In this document: piece after piece, positions 1 to 6,091 of the stretch
Layout: each line of letters begins with the position of its first letter
How positions within the stretch are numbered: position 1 is the stretch's first letter
Assembly (NCBI GenBank): GCA_023392205.1
Contig: JAEVZN010000557.1
Location: forward strand, 1-8,206
Source: Pseudomonadota bacterium
GTDB lineage: Bacteria; Pseudomonadota; Alphaproteobacteria; Rhizobiales; Xanthobacteraceae
DNA length: 8,206 bases
Direction: 5' to 3'
The notes under the pieces: generated by a model
The model's database searches: none
Seen by the model: only the letters and a program-made list of their open reading frames with translations
Told to the model about the DNA's origin: nothing
Translations under genes and position numbers: made by a program

Positions 1-27
1 CGGCCATCCTGACCGATACCTTGCCGG

Positions 28-1008
28 TCAATTGACCTTCACATTGGCGGCCCTGATGATCGGCGCCCAGCGGCCGATCTCGCCATCGATCACCGCGCGG
101 AATTCCTGCGGTGAATTGCCGACCGGCTGCATCAATTGCGTGGCGAGTTTTTCGCGCACGGCGGGTGCCGAGATTGCCGCCACCACGTCCTTGTTGATGG
201 CATCGACCAGCGCGGGCGGCGTGCCGCCCGGCGCGATCAGGCCCATCCAGGTATCGGCCTCAACGTCGACGCCGGATTCCTTCAGCGTCGGCACGTCGGG
301 CAGGAAGGGTGAGCGCTTGGGCAGCGACACGGCGAGGATCTTCACCTTGCCGGCCTGCGCATGCGGCGTCACCGAGATCGCGGGCAGGGCGGCCATATGC
401 ACATCGCCGCGCATCAGGGCGGTCATCGCCGCGGGCGACGAGGGATAGGGGATATGCACCATCTTCGCGTTGCTCTTCTGGCCGATGGCTTCCATGGTCA
501 GATGCGACAGCGATCCATTGCCGATCGAGCCGAAATTGTATTTGCCCGGCTCCTTCTGCAGGAGCGCGATCAGTTCGGCGACATTGTTGACGCCGAGTTC
601 GGGATTGACCGCCAGCGCGCTCGGCATGGTGACAAGCTGCGTCACCGCCGCGATGTCCTTTTTCGGATCGTAGGGCAGGTTGGAGAAGAGCAGCGTGTTG
701 ATCGCCAGAGGTCCGCCGATGCTGATGCCGATGGTGGTGCCGTCCGGCGTGGCTTTCGCCACCACATCGGTGCCGGTATTGCCGCTGGCGCCGGGGCGGT
801 TCTCCACCACAAAGGCCGAGTTCGGATATTTCTGCTGCAATTGCTCGCCCACGAGACGCGCCACGATGTCGGGCGTCGAGCCTGGCCCGAACGGCACGAT
901 GATGCGGACGGTCTTGGCCGGCCAGGCTGTGTCCTGCGCCTGCGCGGGCGCCGGTGCGATGGCGGCCGTGGCGAGGCCTGCGAAAAGTCCGAGTATAAGA
1001 GGCTTCAT
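28..1008 (-). CDS. Bug/TctC-family tripartite tricarboxylate transporter substrate-binding protein
   Basis: A 326-residue periplasmic receptor of the Bug (TctC) family, which captures small carboxylates or similar compounds for TTT-type uptake. Residues 1-24 form a signal peptide (MKPLILGLFAGLATA..., predicted cleavage AQA|Q). The mature protein shows the family signatures in order: VPFGPGSTPDIVAR (38-51), ENRPGASGNTGT (69-80), PDGTT (88-92) and the C-terminal PVGNSPQEF...W..I (295-317). Length is normal for the family. The ATG is preceded by a good GGAAGG ribosome-binding site. It overlaps the stop of the upstream oxidoreductase by four bases (ATGA), so the two are probably one transcript with coupled translation. 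No TctA/TctB membrane subunits are visible; such orphan receptors are common in Bug-rich genomes. The ligand cannot be read from sequence. The family is certain, the substrate unknown. An ATG reading leftwards from position 7 could start a further operon gene, but only three codons are in view. Confidence 0.95.
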   Translation of the reverse strand: MKPLILGLFAGLATAAIAPAPAQAQDTAWPAKTVRIIVPFGPGSTPDIVARLVGEQLQQKYPNSAFVVENRPGASGNTGTDVVAKATPDGTTIGISIGGPLAINTLLFSNLPYDPKKDIAAVTQLVTMPSALAVNPELGVNNVAELIALLQKEPGKYNFGSIGNGSLSHLTMEAIGQKSNAKMVHIPYPSSPAAMTALMRGDVHMAALPAISVTPHAQAGKVKILAVSLPKRSPFLPDVPTLKESGVDVEADTWMGLIAPGGTPPALVDAINKDVVAAISAPAVREKLATQLMQPVGNSPQEFRAVIDGEIGRWAPIIRAANVKVN

Positions 1009-2372
1009 GTTTCCTTCCCCAGAAAGACGCCGTTTGAATCAAGTTTCTGCTGCAGGCGTTGCACATCAATGTCGGCCGGGTCGCATCCGCTTTCAAGCGC
1101 AAGATGCGCGGCCATGGCGGCAGCCTCGCCCATGACAAAGCAGGCACCCGACACCCGCGCCGCCGATTGCGCCTCATGCGTCATCGACGCGCAGCGTCCG
1201 GCGACCAGGAGGTTGCTGCCGCGCTCCGGCACGATCATCCGATAGGGCAGGTGGTTATAGCCGCGCGAGCCCGGAATGTCCGGCCATTCCCAGATCACGT
1301 CGCCCGCGACATGCGCCTCGATCGGCCATCCGTTGACGCCGATGGTGTCGTCGAAAGAGGCGCAGGACAAGACGTCTTCCCGCGTCAGCATATAGAGCCC
1401 GCGCACACGGCGGGTTTCGCGGATCCCGAGCTGCGGCGGGAAATCCACAATGTAGGAATTGGCAAAGCCCGGCGCTTCCGCCTTCAGGAATCGGTGGAAG
1501 GCGACAGCCTGTCTCCGGCCCTCGATCTCGCCTGCGGTGAGATCATGCGCGTCGGTGCCGTCGAGCGCGCGGCCGTCTTCGCCGGCGAGCTGCGTCACAT
1601 TCACTCGCCATTCGGTCGGATGCTGCATCGGCCGCACGATGGCGCCCTTGCGGGGAAAGCGCGTGCCGCGCTTTTCGGCCGCATCCATCAGGAGCGGAAT
1701 GGTCTTCCAGGCCTCGCCCGCTGCATCCGGATCGACCCCGTTCAGCCGGAACATCATGGTCGGGTACAGCATCCCGGCATTCGATCCCGCCTGTCCGCCC
1801 TTCTCGTAGGGGACACCTGCCAGTGCCGCGACATCGCCGTCGCCGGAACAGTCGATGACCATCTGCGCGCGGACAGCCTGACGGCCGGATTTTGTTTCCA
1901 CGATCAGCGCGGAGATGCGCTCGCCCTCCATGATCGTGGCCACGGCCAGCGTGTGAAAGAGAATCTCCACGCCATGCGCGAGCAGCAATTCGTCGGCGGC
2001 GATCCGGTAGGCGGCATTGTCATAGGCCTGCGCCAGTGTCTTGCCGAAAATGGAATGCGGTTCGTTCAGTCCGCCCAGCGCATCGATGCGCGCCAGCAGA
2101 TCGTCGGCGATGCCATGCACCACGCGCCGGACCTCGCCATGCACATTGGCGTGCAGCCCGCAGAAATTCGTGACACCGGCCGCCGTGCCCATGCCGCCGA
2201 GAAAGCCGTAGCGTTCGATCAGCAGCACGCGCCGGCCGGCCGCACCGGCCACCGCCGCCGCGGCAATCCCGGCCGGGCCGCCACCGATGACGGCAATATC
2301 GTACTCGCCGTGCACCGGAACATCGCGTGCAGGTTCGCGGATGGTGACAGGGTGCTGGTGTGTGGTTTTCAT
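1005..2372 (-). CDS. FAD-dependent oxidoreductase (FAD_oxidored / PF12831-like)
   Basis: A 455-residue flavoprotein, probably cytosolic since no signal peptide is visible. The Rossmann motif is YDIAVIGGGPAGIAAA (24-39), with GGGPAG at 30-35 and the ribose-binding acidic residue E53 in LLIER. GFLGGMGTA follows at 57-65. A second family signature, DCSGDGDVAALAG, lies at 174-186. The C-terminal FAD-contact segment is NLLVAGRCASMTHEAQSAARVSGAC (387-411), followed by an alanine-rich helix. These are the hallmarks of the FAD_oxidored family, whose substrates are mostly unknown. I chose the ATG at 2372; the frame stays open to a TTG at 2408 (13 more codons), but the added MPRRAAKGIARA stretch is not family-like. 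It is the first gene of an operon with the Bug receptor, with which it overlaps by four bases. This suggests that it oxidises the imported compound or a derivative, which is inference. It is transcribed divergently from the M23 peptidase gene. Confidence 0.93.
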   Translation of the reverse strand: MKTTHQHPVTIREPARDVPVHGEYDIAVIGGGPAGIAAAAVAGAAGRRVLLIERYGFLGGMGTAAGVTNFCGLHANVHGEVRRVVHGIADDLLARIDALGGLNEPHSIFGKTLAQAYDNAAYRIAADELLLAHGVEILFHTLAVATIMEGERISALIVETKSGRQAVRAQMVIDCSGDGDVAALAGVPYEKGGQAGSNAGMLYPTMMFRLNGVDPDAAGEAWKTIPLLMDAAEKRGTRFPRKGAIVRPMQHPTEWRVNVTQLAGEDGRALDGTDAHDLTAGEIEGRRQAVAFHRFLKAEAPGFANSYIVDFPPQLGIRETRRVRGLYMLTREDVLSCASFDDTIGVNGWPIEAHVAGDVIWEWPDIPGSRGYNHLPYRMIVPERGSNLLVAGRCASMTHEAQSAARVSGACFVMGEAAAMAAHLALESGCDPADIDVQRLQQKLDSNGVFLGKET

Positions 2373-2519
2373 GGCGCGCGCTATGCCCTTTGCGGCGCGG
2401 CGCGGCAAGTGCGAATCGAGCGCGGCTCAATCGCGAATCAAGAGTCTATCGGGCGCATGCTTGTCAGCCCGAAATCGTGCCGTCACACTGGGCGCATAGA
2501 TGTCCCGGAACCGTGTCTT
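2373..2519. promoter_or_regulatory. Divergent intergenic region, oxidoreductase / M23 peptidase
   Basis: This 147-base gap must hold the promoters for both the minus-strand oxidoreductase operon and the plus-strand peptidase. I see a small imperfect inverted repeat at 2415-2431 (7-base arms around GCG, one mismatch) and a duplicated GCGAATC at 2411-2417 and 2433-2439, which could be operator material. On the plus strand TTGTCA (2461-2466) resembles a -35 box, but the hexamer 17 bases later (CACACT) is a poor -10. No convincing sigma-70 promoter can be named by eye. Confidence 0.35.
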
Positions 2520-3731
2520 ATGTTGCTGTCATTGGCTGCACTCGTTCGCTTCCTTCCCCCGCCTTGCTGGCAGCGCGCGCACCGGATTGCCTGCCTTATT
2601 CTTCTGGCTCTCTGGCCCTGCGCGAATGCCGTGGCGCAGGAACCGGTCATGACGCCGCTGGCCGGCGAGGTAATGGTGGCGCCGCAGGCCGTGCCCGGTT
2701 CGGATGGCCGCAATCATCTCGTCTATGAATTGCGGCTGTCCAACGTGACGCCGGGCGAGGCGACGCTCTCGCGTGTCGAGGTGCTGAACTCCGCAACCAT
2801 GACGCCGCTGCTGACCTGGGACCACGACACGATCGCGACGCGGCTGTCGATCGGCGGACGGCGCGGCGCGGAATCGGCCGAACTCGGCGTCGGCCAGTTC
2901 GGCGTGCTATTCGTGCATGTCGCCGTCGACGCCAAAGAGCCGCTGCCCGCAGGCATCATCCATCGCGTCACCGGCAATTTCAAAGTCACCGGCGGCGATG
3001 TGACCATGACGCTTGCACCCGCGCCGGTGATCTCCACGCCGCCAGTGGTGATCGGTCCGCCCTTGCGCGGCACGAATTATGTCGCCGCCGACGGATGCTG
3101 CGACAGCATCCGGCATGTGCGCGCCCTGCTGCCAATGAATGGCCGCTTCGCGCTCGCGCAGCGCTTTGCCATCGACTGGGAGCAGACCGATGACGATGCG
3201 CGACTGGTCAAGGGCGACCTGAAAGACCCGGCCAGCTATCGGATCTTCGGCCGCGAGGTGCATGCGGTGGCCGATGGCGTCGTGGTCTCGTCCCGCAACG
3301 ATCTACCCGAACAGGTGCCCGGCGCCCTGCCGCCCGGTCTGCCGATCGCGGAGGCGGACGGCAATTTCGTCGTGCTCGATATCGGCAATGGCGCGTTCGT
3401 GCTGTTCGCGCACATGCAGCCCGGCAGCGTCACGGTGAAGGCGGGCGACCGCGTGACACGCGGGCAGGTGCTCGGGCGCGTCGGCAATACCGGCAACAGC
3501 CAGGCGCCGCATCTGCATCTGCATGTGATGGACGGGCCGTCGCCGTTATTGTCGAACGGCATTCCCTATGTGATCGACGCCTTCACGCTCACCGCCATCG
3601 ACGAGGCGGGCACTGCGGATTTCGACAGGGCAGAGGAGAGCGGCACGCCGCTCACGCTGAGAAAGGTCACGCCGCCGCGGAAGCTGAAAAATGTTCTGCC
3701 GCTCGACCTGACGATGGTCGATTTCCCCTGA
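2520..3731 (+). CDS. Exported M23-family (LytM/peptidase_M23) protein
   Basis: A 403-residue exported protein. Residues 1-39 carry a long signal sequence (hydrophobic ACLILLALWPCANAVA, likely cleavage AVA|Q). Residues 45-180 are a beta-rich region of unknown type. The LytM/M23 beta-barrel spans about 205-355: QRFAIDW (214-220), VHAVADGVV (247-255), FVLFAHMQPGSV (293-304), the G..V..GQVLGRVGNTGNS stretch (309-327) and PHLHLHVMD (330-338). By analogy with LytM, D219 and H333 are zinc ligands and H298 and H331 the active-site histidines. The usual first zinc ligand, a His four residues before the Asp, is Arg215 here. M23 enzymes cut peptidoglycan cross-bridges, and degenerate members activate amidases; which applies is unresolved. 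The ATG at 2520 has a weak GGAA site nine bases upstream and gives a clean signal peptide. The frame is open much further upstream (to 1059), but that part is antisense to the oxidoreductase gene. An in-frame ATG at 2457 is the only near alternative. Confidence 0.9.
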   Translation: MLLSLAALVRFLPPPCWQRAHRIACLILLALWPCANAVAQEPVMTPLAGEVMVAPQAVPGSDGRNHLVYELRLSNVTPGEATLSRVEVLNSATMTPLLTWDHDTIATRLSIGGRRGAESAELGVGQFGVLFVHVAVDAKEPLPAGIIHRVTGNFKVTGGDVTMTLAPAPVISTPPVVIGPPLRGTNYVAADGCCDSIRHVRALLPMNGRFALAQRFAIDWEQTDDDARLVKGDLKDPASYRIFGREVHAVADGVVVSSRNDLPEQVPGALPPGLPIAEADGNFVVLDIGNGAFVLFAHMQPGSVTVKAGDRVTRGQVLGRVGNTGNSQAPHLHLHVMDGPSPLLSNGIPYVIDAFTLTAIDEAGTADFDRAEESGTPLTLRKVTPPRKLKNVLPLDLTMVDFP

Positions 3732-3830
3732 AGGCGTGCTGCGACACCGCCACCTTGCGGGGCGCGCTTGCCCTGACGGCTTCGCCGTGACCTAATTGGA
3801 GTCATTCCAGATTCCGGGGGGCGGATTCGC
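3732..3830. other. Short intergenic gap with a weak hairpin
   Basis: The 99 bases between the M23 peptidase and NnrU contain a small hairpin, ACGGC-TTC-GCCGT (3776-3788). It has no following T-run, so it is at best a weak terminator or processing site. A purine-rich GGGGGGCGG at 3816-3824 sits just before the NnrU ATG and can serve as its ribosome-binding site. No promoter is recognisable, so NnrU may be co-transcribed with the peptidase or have its own start. Confidence 0.3.
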
Positions 3831-4415
3831 ATGGGCTTGTTGACGATGATCGTAGGGCTTGCCGTGTTTATCGGCACGCATCTCGTCACCACACGCCGCG
3901 ACCTGCGCGGGCAATTGGTCGGCCGCTACGGAGAAGTTCCCTACAAGATCGCCTATTCCGTCCTGTCGCTGGTCGGCATCCTGCTGATCGCCTATGGCTT
4001 CGCACATTATCGCGCGTCCGGATGGATCCCGGTCTGGAACCCGCCGGTCTTTACGAAGCACCTCTCGCTTCTGCTGGTCTGGCCGGCGATCATCTTCGTG
4101 GTGGCGGCCTATATCCCCGGCAACATCAAGCGCGTCCTCAAGCATCCGATGCTGGTCGGAGTGAAGCTGTGGGCGGTCGCGCACCTGCTCGCCAATGGCG
4201 ACCTCGGCTCGATCATCCTGTTCGGTTCGATCCTCGCCTGGGCTGTCTATGACCGGATTTCACTCAAGCGCCGCACCGATCCCGGCGCCCCGCCGATTGC
4301 CATAGGCGGCTGGCCGCGCGACGTGGCGGCGGTGATCGTCGGCACGCTACTCTATCTGGTGCTGGTCTTCTGGTTCCACCCGGCCATTGTCGGCGTGCCG
4401 GTGATCGGCGGATAG
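3831..4415 (+). CDS. NnrU family integral membrane protein
   Basis: A 194-residue polytopic inner-membrane protein of the NnrU family (PF07298). The family was first linked to nitrite/nitric oxide reduction in Rhodobacter and is distantly related to the plant carotenoid isomerase Z-ISO, a haem protein. Hydrophobic segments lie at about 1-18, 38-57, 78-95, 107-121, 124-140 and 164-185. Family landmarks are GTHL (15-18), the HPMLVGVKLWAVAHLLANGD block (105-124) and WFHPAIVGVPV at the C-terminus (181-191). The histidines at 17, 105, 118 and 183 are candidates for metal or haem binding by analogy with Z-ISO (inference). The ATG is preceded by a G-rich ribosome-binding site. No denitrification gene (nir, nor, nnrS) is in view, so a role in nitrogen-oxide metabolism is not supported by context. 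It ends eight bases from the stop of the convergent MocR gene. Family assignment is firm; function is not. Confidence 0.93.
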   Translation: MGLLTMIVGLAVFIGTHLVTTRRDLRGQLVGRYGEVPYKIAYSVLSLVGILLIAYGFAHYRASGWIPVWNPPVFTKHLSLLLVWPAIIFVVAAYIPGNIKRVLKHPMLVGVKLWAVAHLLANGDLGSIILFGSILAWAVYDRISLKRRTDPGAPPIAIGGWPRDVAAVIVGTLLYLVLVFWFHPAIVGVPVIGG

Positions 4416-4423
4416 GGCGGCTG

Positions 4424-5869
4424 TTATTCGGCGGCGTCCAGCGACTGCGGACTTACTCCCGCAGCACTCTTCGCCGCCACGCGCTCCATCCACCGGTACA
4501 CATGCGGATTGTCGCAGACGGCGACATTGAACCGCATCCAGGGCGAGGTCTGCAGGTGAGGTCGAAAGACCGACCCCGGCGCCAGAACGATGCCCTCCTG
4601 CGACGCGTCTTCGGTCAGCGTCATCGCATCCTCCACATGCGCAAAGCGTGCAAAGACGAACATGCCCGCATCGGGCTCGGCGAACAGTTCAAGCCCGATG
4701 CGCTGCATGGCCGTCAGCACGTTTGCCCGCGCCTCGTCGAGGCGCTGGTGCAGGCGGGTCAGAAACTTGCGATAGGGACCGTCGGTCAGAATTGTATAGA
4801 GAATGCGCTCCACCGCCTGCGACGTCGTGATGGCCGACAGCATCTTGATGTCGGCAAGATCGTTGGCGAGCGGCTGACGGGCGGCGAGGAAGCCGACGCG
4901 CAGCGATCCCGACATCGTCTTTGAGAAACTGCGCGCATAGATCACCCGGTCAAGCCGGTCGAGCGCTGCCAGCCGCGCGGTCTTCCGGGTCTGCAGGTCG
5001 CAGAAGATATCGTCCTCGACGATCAGGAAATCGTATTGCTCCGCCAGTTGAAGGACGCGGAAGGCGACATGCGGACTCATGCCGCTGCCGGTCGGGTTCT
5101 GCAACGCGGATTGCGTGAAATAGATGCGCGGTCGATGCGCCTTTGCGAACCGCTCCAGCGCCTCCAGATCGGGACCGTCCGCAAGTCGCGGCACGCCGAG
5201 CAGGTTGGCGCCCTGCAGGCGCAGGTTTCCGAACAGGTTATAATAGCCTGGATCGTCGACCACCACCGGGTCGCCAGGCCGCACGAAATGGCGCACCACC
5301 AGATCGAGCGCCTGGCTTGTGCCCTGCGTGAGCACGATCTGCGAGGCGCGCGCCGTGATCCCGAGATCGGCGAGCATCACGGAAAGATGCTCGCGCAGCG
5401 GCAGATAGCCGAACGGATTTCCGTATTCGATCAGATGCGTGCCGTTCTTGCGTGCCAGCGCCGCGAGGCTTTGCCGGATGCCCATCTCGTCCATCCACGA
5501 ATTGGGCAGCCACGGTCCGCCGGCAAGGATCGCGCCGTCGCGCGCTTCGAGAAGCCTGCGGATCAGCCAGACCAGTTCCTCGTTGCCTTTGCGGGCGACC
5601 GCGATGTCGGCATGATCGGCGCGTTGCTGGCCGGAGGCCGCGAAGAAGCCCGCGCCGCGCCGCGCCTCGACATAGCCCAAAGCCACCAGACGGTCATACG
5701 CCTCCACCACGGTCGAACGGCTGACCGCATGCTGCGTGGCGAACTGGCGAATGGACAACAGGCGTGCGCCGGGGCGGATGGTGCGGCTGTCGATCTGCGT
5801 GCGGATGGCGCGCTGGATCTGGTCGATCAGCGGAAGCGGGTCGCTGCGATCGAGGACGATGTCGCTCAT
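4424..5869 (-). CDS. MocR-type regulator: GntR winged helix fused to PLP aminotransferase domain
   Basis: A 481-residue transcription factor of the MocR/PdxR subfamily. Residues 10-78 are the GntR winged helix-turn-helix (PLPLIDQIQRAIR, LLSIRQFATQHAVSRSTVVEAYDRL, GYVEARRGAGFF). Residues 80-110 form the linker, and 110-470 a class I aminotransferase-like effector domain. The domain keeps its cofactor-binding residues: YGNPFGYLPLR (149-159), NPTGSG (258-263), VEDDIF (284-289), the Schiff-base lysine K317 in SFSKTMSGSLRVGF, and the carboxylate-binding R446 in WMRFNVA. It should therefore bind PLP and sense an amino-acid or amine-like ligand. I chose the ATG at 5869 because GGAG lies five bases upstream and the protein then begins like its family; the frame extends to 6010, but those 47 residues are unlike any domain. 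It is divergent from the cupin gene, the usual MocR target position, and probably controls both itself and the cupin (inference). It is not next to pdxST, so it is not obviously PdxR. Confidence 0.95.
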   Translation of the reverse strand: MSDIVLDRSDPLPLIDQIQRAIRTQIDSRTIRPGARLLSIRQFATQHAVSRSTVVEAYDRLVALGYVEARRGAGFFAASGQQRADHADIAVARKGNEELVWLIRRLLEARDGAILAGGPWLPNSWMDEMGIRQSLAALARKNGTHLIEYGNPFGYLPLREHLSVMLADLGITARASQIVLTQGTSQALDLVVRHFVRPGDPVVVDDPGYYNLFGNLRLQGANLLGVPRLADGPDLEALERFAKAHRPRIYFTQSALQNPTGSGMSPHVAFRVLQLAEQYDFLIVEDDIFCDLQTRKTARLAALDRLDRVIYARSFSKTMSGSLRVGFLAARQPLANDLADIKMLSAITTSQAVERILYTILTDGPYRKFLTRLHQRLDEARANVLTAMQRIGLELFAEPDAGMFVFARFAHVEDAMTLTEDASQEGIVLAPGSVFRPHLQTSPWMRFNVAVCDNPHVYRWMERVAAKSAAGVSPQSLDAAE

Positions 5870-5942
5870 CGTGTCTCCGCCCGTGCCGTTGAGGAATTGG
5901 CCCGCCCGGCCGACCGGTACAGACCGCCAGCATTCCGCGCCG

Positions 5943-5972
5943 AGTGTACATGGGCGTATCGGCGTTTGGCAC
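5943..5972 (-). promoter_or_regulatory. Possible promoter for the MocR-type regulator
   Basis: Read on the minus strand, GTGCCA (4 of 6 matches to the -35 consensus) is followed after 18 bases by TACACT (4 of 6 matches to the -10 consensus), about 75 bases upstream of the regulator's start. The match is modest and was made by eye. One GTAC-centred site overlaps the -10, which would suit autorepression. Confidence 0.22.
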
Positions 5973-6017
5973 GTAGTTTTACCGCCAGGCTGCGCTTTGC
6001 CGATTTGCACATTTCAC

Positions 6018-6036
6018 CATGAGAAGTCTTTTCATG
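6018..6036. promoter_or_regulatory. 19-base near-perfect palindrome, candidate operator
   Basis: CATGAGAAGTCTTTTCATG has 9-base arms around a central T. Eight of nine pairs are exact and the ninth is G/T, which would still pair as G-U in RNA. It lies 36 bases before the cupin start in the gap shared with a MocR regulator, a natural place for an operator. The right arm (CTTTTCATG) recurs as its exact reverse complement over the cupin start codon (CATGAAAAG, 6071-6079). A role at the DNA level (protein binding) and at the RNA level (leader folding) are both possible. Confidence 0.45.
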
Positions 6037-6039
6037 TGA
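6019..6039 (+). other. Possible six-codon leader ORF (MRSLFM)
   Basis: ATG AGA AGT CTT TTC ATG TGA reads as a six-residue peptide that coincides almost exactly with the palindrome upstream of the cupin. Its first codons resemble those of the cupin itself (MKSFARM), and both ATGs follow CACC. There is no good ribosome-binding site in front of it, so translation is doubtful. It may be only a by-product of a local duplication of the start region. Confidence 0.18.
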
Positions 6040-6091
6040 GAAGGCTTGTCACCACGAGAGGGCTTGCCACCATGAAAAGTTTCGCACGCAT
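6021..6091 (+). repeat. Imperfect ~18-base tandem repeats across the cupin start
   Basis: Successive units begin at 6021, 6038, 6056 and 6074, each opening with GARARG. The two central units, 6038-6055 (GAGAAGGCTTGTCACCAC) and 6056-6073 (GAGAGGGCTTGCCACCAT), match at 15 of 18 positions. The first unit is 17 bases and shares GAGAAG.CTT.TCA with the second. The last is more diverged and lies inside the cupin reading frame. The third unit supplies both the probable ribosome-binding site (GAGAGG) and the first two bases of the start codon. Confidence 0.6.

Larger units (their letters stand above)
5870..6071. promoter_or_regulatory. Divergent regulatory region between MocR regulator and cupin
   Basis: This 202-base gap should contain both promoters and the operator of the regulator. 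The half next to the cupin (6018-6071) is packed with repeats and a palindrome, described separately. The other half holds two GTAC-centred sites, GGTACAGACC (5916-5925) and GTGTACATGG (5944-5953), 29 bases apart, which could be paired regulator sites since MocR proteins often bind repeated elements. No strong sigma-70 promoter toward the cupin is visible: TTGGCA at 5966-5971 is a good -35 but has no -10 at the right distance. Confidence 0.45.

Noticed and set aside
1..27. Start of a third operon gene reading leftwards from position 7
   Set aside because: Only three codons are visible, so it cannot be called a gene. It is kept only as a hint in the operon finding.
260..1177. A 305-codon minus-strand open frame overlapping the Bug receptor in another frame
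   Set aside because: The translation is Arg/His-rich and lacks motifs. The overlapping frame carries the clear signal peptide and receptor signatures.
2373..2408. TTG start extending the oxidoreductase by 12 residues plus initiator
   Set aside because: The extra residues are Arg/Ala-rich. The ATG at 2372 leaves a normal short N-terminal extension before the FAD-binding motif.
1059..2519. A very long open plus-strand frame that continues into the M23 peptidase
   Set aside because: It runs antisense to the whole oxidoreductase gene, which has strong family motifs. The translation upstream of 2520 is rich in Arg, His and Ala with no domain, as expected for a shadow frame in GC-rich DNA.
3776..3788. 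Hairpin after the M23 peptidase as an intrinsic terminator
   Set aside because: The stem is only five base pairs with no T-run. It is noted in the intergenic entry but not called a terminator.
5870..6010. A 47-residue N-terminal extension of the MocR protein
   Set aside because: The ATG at 5869 has a well-placed GGAG site, and the winged helix begins about ten residues later. The extension covers the intergenic regulatory region.
5036..6022. A 328-codon plus-strand open frame opposite the MocR gene
   Set aside because: It is antisense to a well-supported regulator and its translation is low-complexity and motif-free. It is a shadow of GC-biased codon use.
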